A stretch of 64,000 bases of DNA from Sulfurovum sp. (GCA_011391015.1 JAABRH010000003.1:1-64000); one strand, 5' to 3'; counted from the first letter of the stretch, positions 19,563 to 29,388 are shown. Notes: a model not told the origin generated them from the letters alone. Translations and numbers: made by a program.

Positions 19563-19588
19563 CTTCGTGCAATTTGGCACGAAGAGTT
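19563..19588 (+). terminator. Rho-independent terminator-like hairpin
   Basis: CTTCGTGC-aatttg-GCACGAAG followed by agtttt. Confidence 0.75.
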
Positions 19589-19591
19589 TTC

Positions 19592-20383
19592 CTAAAGAGC
19601 ATCATGCCATTGCACCAAAGTAAGCCTGTAACCCTCTTCAACCGGTAAAACTTCATGTGAAAAGTATGGATTACTGGGGAAAATAATCATATCCCCTGCC
19701 TCAGGCTTTATCATGACCGGTTCACCCTCGGCACCGAACAGATAATTAAACAGTAACTCACCCCCGCTGAAACTGTCGCTTTTGCTGGATGCTGTGTTCT
19801 CATGGCTTGTCGCAAAAAGCACCGTCGATAATTTTCTTTGCGGTGCAACAAGCTTAAACCCTATCGTCTTTTTATCTTTATCTATGATTTCATTTGAATC
19901 ATCTGCGTGTTTAATGTAGAAATACCCTTGTTTATACTCGAGTACCTGCACATCTGTCGAGAGTGTCAAGCCGACACTGAAATAGGCTTCTATGTCAGTT
20001 TTATATTTCATCCATTGTGTATCATAATAATTTCTATAAAAGGTATCCAGTGCATAACTATTGGTTTTACGATAGGCTTCGACGATATCTGCTTGAATGA
20101 TGCCTGTCATACTCTCTTTTTTGACTCGTGCTTTTTGTTTGCTTCTTTCATCTTTTTGAACTAAAGCAACAAGTCTCTGGCATGATTGTTGCGAAAAAAA
20201 GTTTTTGATAATCAAATATGGAAAGTCTTTATATTGGCTGGGTAAAAGCTTGTTTTCTAATTCTATCGTTTCAAATAAAGAATCACAGTAAACATGTGTG
20301 CTGATCTGTATCATGCAGTTTGAGCTCATTCGCTTGGATTTTAAAGTAATGCCATGCAGGAATGCCTCTAAGTGTGGGGACAT
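19592..20383 (-). CDS. 2-oxoglutarate/Fe(II) prolyl 4-hydroxylase-like oxygenase
   Basis: YIKHADDSNE (HxD) ... FSHEVLPVEEGYRLTLVQW (distal His/Arg). Exact start uncertain. Confidence 0.72.
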   Translation of the reverse strand: MSPHLEAFLHGITLKSKRMSSNCMIQISTHVYCDSLFETIELENKLLPSQYKDFPYLIIKNFFSQQSCQRLVALVQKDERSKQKARVKKESMTGIIQADIVEAYRKTNSYALDTFYRNYYDTQWMKYKTDIEAYFSVGLTLSTDVQVLEYKQGYFYIKHADDSNEIIDKDKKTIGFKLVAPQRKLSTVLFATSHENTASSKSDSFSGGELLFNYLFGAEGEPVMIKPEAGDMIIFPSNPYFSHEVLPVEEGYRLTLVQWHDAL

Positions 20384-20476
20384 TATAGTGCAAAGTAAAA
20401 CGATCTATCTTAAAAGCTCCGATAATGCATACAATCGCTATAATGGCAGCACTATTTTCCTGATGGAGACTTTACT

Positions 20477-21142
20477 TTGCACATAGACTGGAACAAAACC
20501 CCTCTCATCCCTGCTATTGCCCAAGATCATGAAAGCTCTGAGATACTCATGCTGGCCTACATCAATGAAGAAGCATATAACCTTACTCTCTCTACTGGCT
20601 ATGCACACTACTTCAGCAGGAGCAAGCAACGCATCTGGAAAAAAGGCGAAAGCTCCCATCACACACAAGAAGTAAAAGACATACTCCTTGATTGCGATGC
20701 TGATACGGTTATATTCAAGATACATCAAAATGGCGTAGCCTGTCATACAGGTAGAAGAAGCTGTTTTTTCACATCTGTCAAAGAAGACAAAATCATACTG
20801 GATAAAGAAGTCAATACAGACGCTATTTACGGTGTGGTAGATACGCTTTACCATACCATTTTAGAGCGTAAAAATGCCTCTAACGAGGTAAAATCATGGA
20901 CCAAAAAACTGTTAGATGATAAAGCGCTTCTCTTAAGTAAAATTCGCGAAGAAGCCGATGAAGTCTGTGTTGCTATCAATGAAGAGAGTGATGAGCAGGT
21001 TATCTATGAATCTGCTGATTTGCTCTATCATGCTTTGGTAGGATTGGGGTACAGAGAAATCTCCCCCGATAGAGTCAAACAAGAACTATCAAGAAGATTT
21101 GGGTTAAGCGGCATTACCGAAAAAGAAAATCGAAAAAAATGA
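20477..21142 (+). CDS. hisIE: bifunctional phosphoribosyl-AMP cyclohydrolase / phosphoribosyl-ATP pyrophosphatase
   Basis: HisI-like N-terminus (LMLAYINEEAYNLTLSTGYAHYFSRSKQRIWKKGESS) fused to HisE-like C-terminus (KIREEADEVCVAINEESDEQVIYESADLLYHALV). Apparent TTG start. Confidence 0.93.
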   Translation: MHIDWNKTPLIPAIAQDHESSEILMLAYINEEAYNLTLSTGYAHYFSRSKQRIWKKGESSHHTQEVKDILLDCDADTVIFKIHQNGVACHTGRRSCFFTSVKEDKIILDKEVNTDAIYGVVDTLYHTILERKNASNEVKSWTKKLLDDKALLLSKIREEADEVCVAINEESDEQVIYESADLLYHALVGLGYREISPDRVKQELSRRFGLSGITEKENRKK

Positions 21143-21164
21143 TTCTAGCTCCAACAAAGAAGCC

Positions 21165-22535
21165 TTAGCAGCTACCGCTGCATCCTGGGCTCTCTGCGTT
21201 GCCGCCTGCAAAATACTTTCCGTCAAAACTGACCAAAGAGTAGTTTCTCTCTTTTCCTAAAGACTCTTTTAAACCCTCAATAGAAAGAAAACCTAACGAT
21301 GATGCACCAATCATATGGGCAATCTCATCCACACCGTAGCTGGAAGAGATCAGCTCAGACTGTGTTGGGGTATCTATACCATAGCGACAAGGATACTTTA
21401 TCTCTGGAGAGGCGATACGCATATGCACCTCTTTCGCGCCTGCATCAAGCAGCATACGCACAATCTGCTTAGACGTGGTTCCGCGCACCAAAGAATCGTC
21501 GATGATTGCTACACGTTTTCCGGCAATAAGATGTTTAACCGGAGAAAGTTTTAATTTTACTTTTAAGTCCCTTATCGCTTGAGTAGGCTCTATGAAGGTT
21601 CGACCTACATAGTGATTACGCACAATACCCATTTCAAACGCAACACCAAGACCTTCGGCATACCCTCTTGCTGCCGCAACACCGGAATCCGGAACTGGCA
21701 GAACCAAATCTACCTCAGCAGGTACCTCTAGTGCCAACTTCCTACCCATTTCCAAACGCATCTGATAGACATTTTTACCATCAATAATAGAGTCTGGTCT
21801 TGCAAAATAAATATATTCAAATGCACAAGGATGAAAATCGGGTTCAAAGACCTTTTCAGAGACAGGCTCTTTACCCTCTTCAAATATCAGCATCTCTCCA
21901 GGCTCAACATCACGGATAAACTCCGCACCTACCAGATCAAAAGCACAGGTCTCAGAAGCGACAATATACCCGCCGTCTTTAAACTTGCCCAAACTCAAAG
22001 GGCGTATACCAAAACGATCGCGAATCACGAACATTTTGGAACGGCTTTGGATCGCCAAACAATATGCCCCTTCGATTTTACTCAGCATATCTTTGATTCT
22101 GTCCACTAAAGAATCTTTTTGTGATTTTGCAATCAAATGGATAATATTTTCCGTGTCCATATCGGTTTGAAAAATAGCGCCTTTGTCGATGAGCTGATTT
22201 CTTACTTCATGCTTATTGACAAGATTACCATTGTGCACGACTGAAATCTCACCCAATTTGTATTTGGCAAAAACAGGCTGGGAGTCTCCGGCAGATTCAC
22301 TGCCAGCGGTTGAATAGCGGTTGTGTCCGACTGCACATTCGCCTTTGAGATCATCCAGTATATCTTGGGAAAAGACATCGGCTACCATACCGCGTTTTTT
22401 GTAGATAGAGATACGCTCTCCATTTGAAGCTGAGATGCCCGTCGCTTCCTGTCCGCGGTGCTGCATTGAAAACAACGAATAATACGCAACTGTTGACGCT
22501 TTTTTTACACCAAATACACCCACTATTGCACACAT
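21165..22535 (-). CDS. purF: amidophosphoribosyltransferase
   Basis: MCAIVGVFG N-terminal nucleophile Cys; VAIIDDSLVRGTTSKQIVRML PRPP motif. Confidence 0.96.
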   Translation of the reverse strand: MCAIVGVFGVKKASTVAYYSLFSMQHRGQEATGISASNGERISIYKKRGMVADVFSQDILDDLKGECAVGHNRYSTAGSESAGDSQPVFAKYKLGEISVVHNGNLVNKHEVRNQLIDKGAIFQTDMDTENIIHLIAKSQKDSLVDRIKDMLSKIEGAYCLAIQSRSKMFVIRDRFGIRPLSLGKFKDGGYIVASETCAFDLVGAEFIRDVEPGEMLIFEEGKEPVSEKVFEPDFHPCAFEYIYFARPDSIIDGKNVYQMRLEMGRKLALEVPAEVDLVLPVPDSGVAAARGYAEGLGVAFEMGIVRNHYVGRTFIEPTQAIRDLKVKLKLSPVKHLIAGKRVAIIDDSLVRGTTSKQIVRMLLDAGAKEVHMRIASPEIKYPCRYGIDTPTQSELISSSYGVDEIAHMIGASSLGFLSIEGLKESLGKERNYSLVSFDGKYFAGGNAESPGCSGSC

Positions 22536-22536
22536 A

Positions 22537-23304
22537 TTAAATTCCTAAACAATCGTTAATAGAGTAGAGCCCACTCTCTTGATTAACCAGCCATTTGGCA
22601 GCCCTAATCGCACCTTTTGAAAACGTCTCTCTGCTAGTTGCTGTATGGTTAAGCTCCAAGAACTCACCGTCATTGTAAAACCCAACCGTATGTCTGCCAA
22701 CGATATCACCGCCACGCAGTGCCATCACAGCGATTTCTTCTTTGCTTCGCGCACCGATCTGCCCGTCTCTACCACTCACGCGTACCGCATCCAAGTCCAA
22801 ACCCCTGCCCTTTGCAGCAAACTCACCCAAAGTCAATGCTGTCCCTGATGGAGCATCCACTTTATGTCTATGATGCTGCTCTACAATTTCAATATCAAAA
22901 TCTTTGAGTGTTGCAGCAACCTTTTCAACCAGTTGTTTAAGGAGTGCAATACCGGCCGACATATTTGAAGCGTACAATACCGGCATTTCCTGTGAAGCCT
23001 CTTTGAGAAGATTTTGCTGATGCGCCGTAAACCCTGTTGTGGCTATCACCAGTGCTGTATGATTTTTAAGCGCAGCTTCACAAAGTTCCTGTGTTGCTTG
23101 GGGTGCAGAAAAGTCTATCACAACATCACAATTTTCAAGCAGCGCCTTCATGCTGTTTGTCACCAATATATCAGATGGTAACGTTCTCTTGAGTTCTCCA
23201 TACACATGCACTGTGCTCAAAGTCAATTCTGTATCCTCCAAGAGACTCTCTATGAGAAGATTACCTACTCTTCCTGTACTGCCTACTATGCCTACTCTTG
23301 CCAC
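22537..23304 (-). CDS. dapB: 4-hydroxy-tetrahydrodipicolinate reductase
   Basis: VGIVGSTGRVGNLL; EIVEQHHRHKVDAPSGTAL. Confidence 0.96.
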   Translation of the reverse strand: MARVGIVGSTGRVGNLLIESLLEDTELTLSTVHVYGELKRTLPSDILVTNSMKALLENCDVVIDFSAPQATQELCEAALKNHTALVIATTGFTAHQQNLLKEASQEMPVLYASNMSAGIALLKQLVEKVAATLKDFDIEIVEQHHRHKVDAPSGTALTLGEFAAKGRGLDLDAVRVSGRDGQIGARSKEEIAVMALRGGDIVGRHTVGFYNDGEFLELNHTATSRETFSKGAIRAAKWLVNQESGLYSINDCLGI

Positions 23305-23314
23305 TATTGAATCC

Positions 23315-24253
23315 TTATGCTTTTTCTTGAAGATATGAAATGACCTGTAGTGCCGCTATGGAACCGTCACCTGCAGCAGAGACCACTTGTTTGGGCGCTT
23401 CAGTGCGTATATCACCTGCCGCGAACAGACCAGACACAGATGTTCTCATCGATAAATCTACAATCACCTGTCCCCGTTCATTCATTTCACAGATAAACAT
23501 ACCCTTTTCATCTTTAAGTACCTCATTTCGTACAGTTTGTCCGACAAATACAAACAGTCCCGTATTGTCCATATGCTCTATGGAACCATCTGCTTTTTTG
23601 ATATCAACACCGCTTAAACCTCTTGCATCGCCGATTGCTTCTTTAATGACTGCATTGGTCATCAGATGAATATTTTCTTTTCTCTTTGCACGATCGAGTG
23701 TCGGGGGTGCAGCCCTAAATGTGTCACTTCGGTGGACGACATACACTTCAGAACAAATATTTGAGAGATAATAAGCTTCTTCAAGCGCTGTGTCTCCGCC
23801 GCCCAGTACCGTTACTGGTTTATTTTTATAAAAAAATCCATCGCAGGTTGCACAAGTACTGACACCTTTGCCAAAATAGGTATCTTCACCTTTAAATCCC
23901 GCTCTTTTGGGTACAGAACCTGTACATACGATGACTGTCATTGCTTCTACTATTTGACCGCCTTCAAGTATGACAGTAAAATGCTCGCCTGTTTTACTCA
24001 CCTTTTCTACTTTTTTCATCTCATGTTTGAGTCCAAAATGAAAACACTGTTTCTGCCACATATCCATAAAATCCATACCTGTTTTGGTATGGTCAAAAAA
24101 ACCGGGATAATTTTCTATCTCTGAACTCTGCGTAATCTGTCCGCCGGGCAATCCCATCTCAAAAAGGGTAACATTTGTTAAGCCACCGCGTGTAGCATAA
24201 AGTCCCGCTGTAAGTCCTGCTGGTCCACCACCGATGATTGCACAATCCAACAT
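23315..24253 (-). CDS. trxB: thioredoxin reductase
   Basis: [29 protein letters not shown] redox centre. Probable start at the [13 protein letters not shown] methionine rather than track start 24292. Confidence 0.95.
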   Translation of the reverse strand: MLDCAIIGGGPAGLTAGLYATRGGLTNVTLFEMGLPGGQITQSSEIENYPGFFDHTKTGMDFMDMWQKQCFHFGLKHEMKKVEKVSKTGEHFTVILEGGQIVEAMTVIVCTGSVPKRAGFKGEDTYFGKGVSTCATCDGFFYKNKPVTVLGGGDTALEEAYYLSNICSEVYVVHRSDTFRAAPPTLDRAKRKENIHLMTNAVIKEAIGDARGLSGVDIKKADGSIEHMDNTGLFVFVGQTVRNEVLKDEKGMFICEMNERGQVIVDLSMRTSVSGLFAAGDIRTEAPKQVVSAAGDGSIAALQVISYLQEKA

Positions 24254-24408
24254 AGTAATGCATCCTTTGTAAAATATAAAAATTTTAAACAAATAAATTT
24301 AATTATACACTGAATATACTTGGTCAAAAATTTTAAGAGATTGTATCTAAATGTAAGTGTAAAAAGGGTGTAGCAAAAGAGGCGTTACCCCTTTTGCCAA
24401 CAGAATCA

Positions 24409-24726
24409 TTAAAGTATTGCGTTTAATTTTTCTGCGAATGCATCTTTAGAAGCCGCACCGATCATTTGATCTACCACTTCACCATCTTTGAAGAAAAGAA
24501 TTGCAGGAATAGATCTGATACCGTACTGAACAGCAATTTCTTGTTGCTCGTCTGTATTTACCTTAGCGATAGTCGCTTTGCCTTCAAAGTCTTCTGCCAA
24601 CTCTTCAATCACTGGAGCAATCATTCTACAAGGCCCACACCATGGAGCCCAAAAGTCTACCATTGTTACGCCTTCAGCGATTGTTGCATCAAAATTTTCT
24701 TTGCTTAACTCTACATATTTTGCCAT
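24409..24726 (-). CDS. trxA: thioredoxin
   Basis: MVDFWAPWCGPCRMIAPVIEELA. Confidence 0.97.
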   Translation of the reverse strand: MAKYVELSKENFDATIAEGVTMVDFWAPWCGPCRMIAPVIEELAEDFEGKATIAKVNTDEQQEIAVQYGIRSIPAILFFKDGEVVDQMIGAASKDAFAEKLNAIL

Positions 24727-24858
24727 ATTTAGTCCTTTAATATTGGTTTAAAAGGAGTATAACCTAATTTCTTATAAAACCTATTGTTATAACTTATATT
24801 TTTTAGACTGCCAATGAAATTGTACCGATACTATACATTTAAGACTAAATTGCTCTGA

Positions 24859-25130
24859 TTATAGTCTCTGTGAACTACCCCGACATAAATGACGGAGCTT
24901 CCTAGAAACTCCCAAGTATTCTTAGGATATTAAAAGGCTTTAACGGTAGTCCCTACCGCATTTTGTACTTTTTATGTTCACAGACTATAGTTTGGTTTTC
25001 GCTTTAGTCATATAACGCAAACATGGTGTATTATAGCAACTCTTACTTTTTGTGTTAAAAAATATGCCAAATTGACATATTTTTTACCATACCCCTTATA
25101 TCCCCGTCTTAAAAGACGAGGGTTTACGGG
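24859..25130. mobile_element. candidate IS200/IS605-end-like noncoding relic or MITE-like structured element
   Basis: gtgaactaccccgacataaatgacggagcttcctag (24870-24905) and tccccgtcttaaaagacgagggtttacggg (25101-25130) resemble IS200/IS605 subterminal hairpins. Inverted repeat ttatagtctctgtgaac / gttcacagactata (24859-24875 / 24976-24989). No transposase or TnpB ORF. Confidence 0.42.
25059..25086. repeat. AT-rich hairpin
   Basis: aaaaaatatgcca-aat-tgacatatttttt, near-perfect inverted repeat. Confidence 0.6.
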
Positions 25131-25915
25131 ATGATTGCTAAAGTAATCTCTGGATACTCCGCTGAACGTGAGCCTTCTAGTGCTTTGGTAGCTGCACCTT
25201 TTACTGTATATACAAATGATATCTTTACCTTATCCGTACTGTTTTTATTGGCACGGTGGAGTAGCAGAGCATGAAAAATGACTATATCTCCTTTTTCCAG
25301 ATTCATCGATACTTTTTGCGCAATGATTAGCTTATTTTGGTCTGTATCTTCCCTGAAATACTCTTTGTCATCAAACTGTTCAGGCGTAAATTGCATCGTG
25401 TGGCTTCCGGGTATAAATTCTAAAACCCCATTATCACTATGTTCATTATCCAAAGCAAGCCATACACTGACCAGATTGTCGTCGCTATAGCGCCAATATC
25501 GCCTGTCCTGATGCCACGAAGTTGCTTGACTAAGATGAGGCATTTTAGTCATAATAGAGTTATGGTGTCCTGTGGTAATGACTACGGAATCACCCAATAT
25601 TTGCTGCAAAACAGGGCGTATCTCTGCATCTTCCATCCACTCTTTAAAGAGAATGTCCCTGTTGTACACTTGACGCAGTCTTCGTACAATTACACAAGGT
25701 TCTTCTGACATACTTGTATAGTCTTTTACATGCGTACGATACTCTTTGGATCGCTCTTGGTATCCGATTTCGGTTTCAAGCGGTTCTATTTTGCCTTTTA
25801 AATGGGCTTTGGCAACATCCAAAATGGCATCGCATTGTTCTGTCGGTGCAAACTGTTTGATATGGATAAAACCATCTTGCCTAAATTGTTGAAGCTGCTC
25901 ATCCGAGAGTCTCAT
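25124..25915 (-). CDS. phytanoyl-CoA dioxygenase (PhyH) family protein
   Basis: SWHQDRRYWRYSDDNLVSVWLALDNEHSDNGVLEFIPGSH; HALLLHRANKNSTDK. Confidence 0.88.
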   Translation of the reverse strand: MRLSDEQLQQFRQDGFIHIKQFAPTEQCDAILDVAKAHLKGKIEPLETEIGYQERSKEYRTHVKDYTSMSEEPCVIVRRLRQVYNRDILFKEWMEDAEIRPVLQQILGDSVVITTGHHNSIMTKMPHLSQATSWHQDRRYWRYSDDNLVSVWLALDNEHSDNGVLEFIPGSHTMQFTPEQFDDKEYFREDTDQNKLIIAQKVSMNLEKGDIVIFHALLLHRANKNSTDKVKISFVYTVKGAATKALEGSRSAEYPEITLAIIP

Positions 25916-25956
25916 AGTGATGCCCTTATAGTATAAATAATCATAGATTATAGCAT

Positions 25957-26301
25957 TTAAAGTGTGACATTTTGTATAAACTCCACTTCATCATGCCGGA
26001 TAATCAGCGCATCAATACTGAATGCCATATCAAGTTTTTTGCTTTTCATGTAGTAGTGTGAAGAGTTGATGACTTTTCGTAGTTTGGCAGGTGTAAGATT
26101 GTAAATCGGGTCAAAATCGGTTTTACCACTTTTAACCTCGATAAAATGCAACACATCCTCCCGCAAAGCGATGATATCTATCTCACCCAGTTTACGCGCA
26201 AAGTAATTGCGCTCCAGTATGACAAAACCCTCCTGTTCCAAAAAACGTGTCGCAAGCGTTTCACTCTTATCTCCGTATTGCTTGGGGAGTTCGCGTGGCA
26301 T
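25957..26301 (-). CDS. YraN/UPF0102 family endonuclease-like protein
   Basis: ATRFLEQEGFVILERNYFARKLGEIDIIALREDVLHFIEVKSG (nuclease-fold motif). ATG overlaps the FDH stop codon (TAATG). Confidence 0.85.
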   Translation of the reverse strand: MPRELPKQYGDKSETLATRFLEQEGFVILERNYFARKLGEIDIIALREDVLHFIEVKSGKTDFDPIYNLTPAKLRKVINSSHYYMKSKKLDMAFSIDALIIRHDEVEFIQNVTL

Positions 26302-28418
26302 TATCCGCACGCCACCTCATCGCTTACAGGGAGTATGTCCACTTTGACAGATTTAAACCGTGCGGTTAAAATGAGCTCATCACACTCATCACCAAAAAGC
26401 GCATTGAGTTTGGAAGCTGCATGGTGGAAAGTGCAGAAGAGTGTGCGTGATTTGACTTTACTTGTATATTTCACACTCAGTGCTTCACTCTCTCCGTACT
26501 GACTTCGCAAAATAACCTTATCACCCAGTTTGCCTTCATCTTCAAGCGGGGCTAGAAGCAGATCTTCATCATACTTGTCCCACAATGCACCCGTCTGTTT
26601 GGTTTGCGCTGCGTTATTGTAGTGTGCCAGTGTCCGCCCTGTTGTAAGATAATACCCCTCATAAGAATCTTTATAGAAATTTTTATCGAGTATCTCCTGT
26701 ACCATGCCGCGCGGTTCATACTGCTTGTAGACATATTTACCCAAACCATCTTCTGTACGGAAGTCAAGCAGATGCAAAACAGGTGTGTCTTCATGGTAAA
26801 TAGGCCACTGCATCCCTCTTTTTCTATGGCGAGCCAGTCTGTAATAATCCGCGCCTGAAAATCTTCTAGGTGCCACGGTTCTTACTTCATTCCAAACATC
26901 TTCAGACGTTTTAAAATGAAAGTTTTCACCGTCACCCAGTTTTTCTGCCATTTGGGTCAATACTTCCCAATCATCTGGCAAATCACTGTGCACGAGAGGC
27001 TGAGAAAGATGCAGCCTTCTCATCGCATTCACATAGACACCTGTTTTTTCATACGCTGACTTCACCCCTATGATGATGTCGGCTTTTTTTGTCACGTCCG
27101 TCATGAAAAGCTCTTGCACCATCACAAACTCCAGTTGATCCATGGCTTTATCTATTTTGTTGATATTGGGATGAATGTGTGTAATGTCCTCTCCCATATT
27201 GAGCAATGCCTTTATACGTCCGTCCAACATGGCATCCATCAGCTGCGGTGTCATAAGACCTTCCACTTTTGGCAACTGGTAATCAGGCGCAAAGTACGGT
27301 AAACAACCCATATCACAAGCGCCCTGAACATTGTTCTGTCCTCGAAGCGGCATTAGACCTGCACCTGTCTTGCCTACATTGCCCGTCATCAATGCCATGT
27401 GTGTGATCGCCATCACCGCGTGTGAGCCGTCAAGATTTTGCGTGATGCCAAGACCCCAAAAGATCATCGATTTCTTCACTGCATATTCTCTGGCAATGTT
27501 AGGTATCATTTTTGCCAGATATTCATACCCCTCAATGTTATGAAAATACTCCGGATTGGCATAAGGGTCGCTCAGAATCTTTGCTTTAAAATCATCAAAA
27601 CCTTTGGTGCGATTGTCAATAAAACTTTGGCTGTACAGCTCTTCATCGATAATCACATACGCCATCATATTGAGCACAAGCAGATTGGACTCAAAAGGTA
27701 TCACACAATTGTATTTGGCAAGTTTTGCCATCTTTGTCTCACGCACATCAATCACAGCTAAATTGTTGTGCGTTCTTGCCTGCGCTACCATACGGTTTGA
27801 GATGATAGGATGCGCCTCCATTGTGTTAGAACCGATCACCACCATAAACTCTGTTTCATAAATGTCATTATACGGATTAGTCGCAGCACCCTCACCCATG
27901 GTTGCTCTCATACCCTTTAGCGAAGGTGAGTGACACACTCTTGCACAGTTATCCACATGCGGAGAGTCCATCGTTTCACGGCAAAATTTCTGAAATGCAT
28001 ACGCAGACTCACAGGAAGTTCTTGCCCCGCCTATGGCACAAAAACTGTCACCGCCGTACTTTTTTTTGATTTCATCAAGTTTCATGGTTGCCATACTTGT
28101 GGCAGTATCTAGGTCACAGGTGAGAAACTCTGCATTAAATTCTGAAAGTTTATCTGCAAATGCTTCTTTTATTTGGGGATTTTTTTCTAAAAATGTTTTA
28201 CGAATACGCGGTTCTCGAATACGCTCTTTGGAGTCCACAAAGTCATACCCGTATTTACCCTTTATACATAAATTGCCTTCTGAGACCAAACCGTCTTTTT
28301 GTGCATATATCTTGACAATCTTGTTATTTTCTACTACCCCGGTAATGTCACAACCCACACCGCAATAAGTACATACACTTTCTATCTCTTTTGTTTCAGT
28401 ATCAATTTTTTTTGTCAT
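26301..28418 (-). CDS. molybdopterin oxidoreductase, formate dehydrogenase-like catalytic subunit (Cys form)
   Basis: CTYCGVGCDITGVVENNKIVKIYAQKDGLVSEGNLCIKG Fe-S motif; DNCARVCHSPSLKGMRATMGEGAATN active-site region; GVYVNAMRRLHLSQPLV. Confidence 0.85.
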   Translation of the reverse strand: MTKKIDTETKEIESVCTYCGVGCDITGVVENNKIVKIYAQKDGLVSEGNLCIKGKYGYDFVDSKERIREPRIRKTFLEKNPQIKEAFADKLSEFNAEFLTCDLDTATSMATMKLDEIKKKYGGDSFCAIGGARTSCESAYAFQKFCRETMDSPHVDNCARVCHSPSLKGMRATMGEGAATNPYNDIYETEFMVVIGSNTMEAHPIISNRMVAQARTHNNLAVIDVRETKMAKLAKYNCVIPFESNLLVLNMMAYVIIDEELYSQSFIDNRTKGFDDFKAKILSDPYANPEYFHNIEGYEYLAKMIPNIAREYAVKKSMIFWGLGITQNLDGSHAVMAITHMALMTGNVGKTGAGLMPLRGQNNVQGACDMGCLPYFAPDYQLPKVEGLMTPQLMDAMLDGRIKALLNMGEDITHIHPNINKIDKAMDQLEFVMVQELFMTDVTKKADIIIGVKSAYEKTGVYVNAMRRLHLSQPLVHSDLPDDWEVLTQMAEKLGDGENFHFKTSEDVWNEVRTVAPRRFSGADYYRLARHRKRGMQWPIYHEDTPVLHLLDFRTEDGLGKYVYKQYEPRGMVQEILDKNFYKDSYEGYYLTTGRTLAHYNNAAQTKQTGALWDKYDEDLLLAPLEDEGKLGDKVILRSQYGESEALSVKYTSKVKSRTLFCTFHHAASKLNALFGDECDELILTARFKSVKVDILPVSDEVACG

Positions 28419-28528
28419 TTCTGCACCTTTTTCACTAATAAGAGTAATTTTATCCTATTAGCAGTTAAATTCAAGTTTCTTTAATAATATTTCGTTAATA
28501 TCGGGAAAATTATACCAAAAGGATTACA

Positions 28529-28774
28529 ATGTCAACAATTAATATCGTTCAAGAATGTGGATGCTTCAAAAGAAGTGACCTAGAAAACAACACCTCTTTC
28601 GAGAGCAAAGATGATGCGATGATGAAGGCACAAGAGATGCTTAATCATATGAACAATAAATTTTGTGGGAAACATGGTTTTGAACTTAGTGAGAACGGTC
28701 ATGACTTCAGTATCGCTATGAAAGCACCACAAGCTGCATCTGGCGGCTGCTGTGGCGGCGGTCACTGTAGCTAA
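28529..28774 (+). CDS. small Cys-rich protein with GGCCGGGHCS tail (81 aa)
   Basis: MSTINIVQECGCFKRSDLENNTSFESKDDAMMKAQEMLNHMNNKFCGKHGFEL...ASGGCCGGGHCS; paralogue of 7285-7527. Divergent from the FDH gene. Confidence 0.88.
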   Translation: MSTINIVQECGCFKRSDLENNTSFESKDDAMMKAQEMLNHMNNKFCGKHGFELSENGHDFSIAMKAPQAASGGCCGGGHCS

Positions 28775-28782
28775 GCCTATCC

Positions 28783-28807
28783 TTGCGACAAGTCACGCTT
28801 GTCGCAA
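28783..28807. terminator. terminator-like hairpin between convergent genes
   Basis: TTGCGACAAG-tcacg-CTTGTCGCAA, perfect 10-bp stem. Confidence 0.72.
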
Positions 28808-28818
28808 CACACACTCAC

Positions 28819-29316
28819 TTATTTAAAATTACCAAACACCAACGGCGCTTTGAGGTCTAAAGTTTTTACTTCAGCCATAACAGCCTGCAAATCATCTATC
28901 TTTTTTCCTGTCACACGTACCTCATCACCTTGTATCGATGGAGTCACTTTTATCTTCAACTCTTTAATGGCTTTTACTATCTGCTTGGCTTCATCTTTGT
29001 CGATAGTATCTACGATACGGTAAATCACTTTGGTATTTCCGCCACTGATTCCTTCCGTTTTCACTTCTTCCAGTGACTTGCCTGCTATGCCGCGTTTGAT
29101 GAGTTTGGAGATAAGGATGTCTTTGAGCGCATCGATTTTCGCATCTGTAGAGGCACTTAGACTAAGCGTTTTTGCCGCTTCATTGAGCTTAAACTCAGCC
29201 AACAATCCCTTAAAATCAAAGCGTGTCGCCACCTCTTTCTCCGCCATAATCAGTGCATTTTTAAATTCCATCATATCAAGCTTCGCCGTGATATCAAAAT
29301 AGTGGTCTTTTGCCAT
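28819..29316 (-). CDS. YajQ family nucleotide-binding protein
   Basis: DHYFDITAKLDMMEFKNALIMAEKEVATRFDFKG...VRVTGKKIDDLQAVMAEVK. Confidence 0.93.
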   Translation of the reverse strand: MAKDHYFDITAKLDMMEFKNALIMAEKEVATRFDFKGLLAEFKLNEAAKTLSLSASTDAKIDALKDILISKLIKRGIAGKSLEEVKTEGISGGNTKVIYRIVDTIDKDEAKQIVKAIKELKIKVTPSIQGDEVRVTGKKIDDLQAVMAEVKTLDLKAPLVFGNFK

Positions 29317-29388
29317 TTTAGTTCTCCTAATACTACAAGGTCATGATAAATAATCAACCAGTTAGATTATACGTTTCATTGTATTATT

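Noticed and set aside
19592-25915. Two Fe(II)/2OG oxygenase-type genes as one linked system
   Set aside because: They belong to different families (P4H-like and PhyH) and are separated by unrelated biosynthetic genes; no evidence that they act together.
26301-28418. Possible selenoprotein FDH with a TGA-coded Sec
   Set aside because: The active-site position reads as Cys (RVCHSPS) in an uninterrupted frame, so no Sec recoding is needed.
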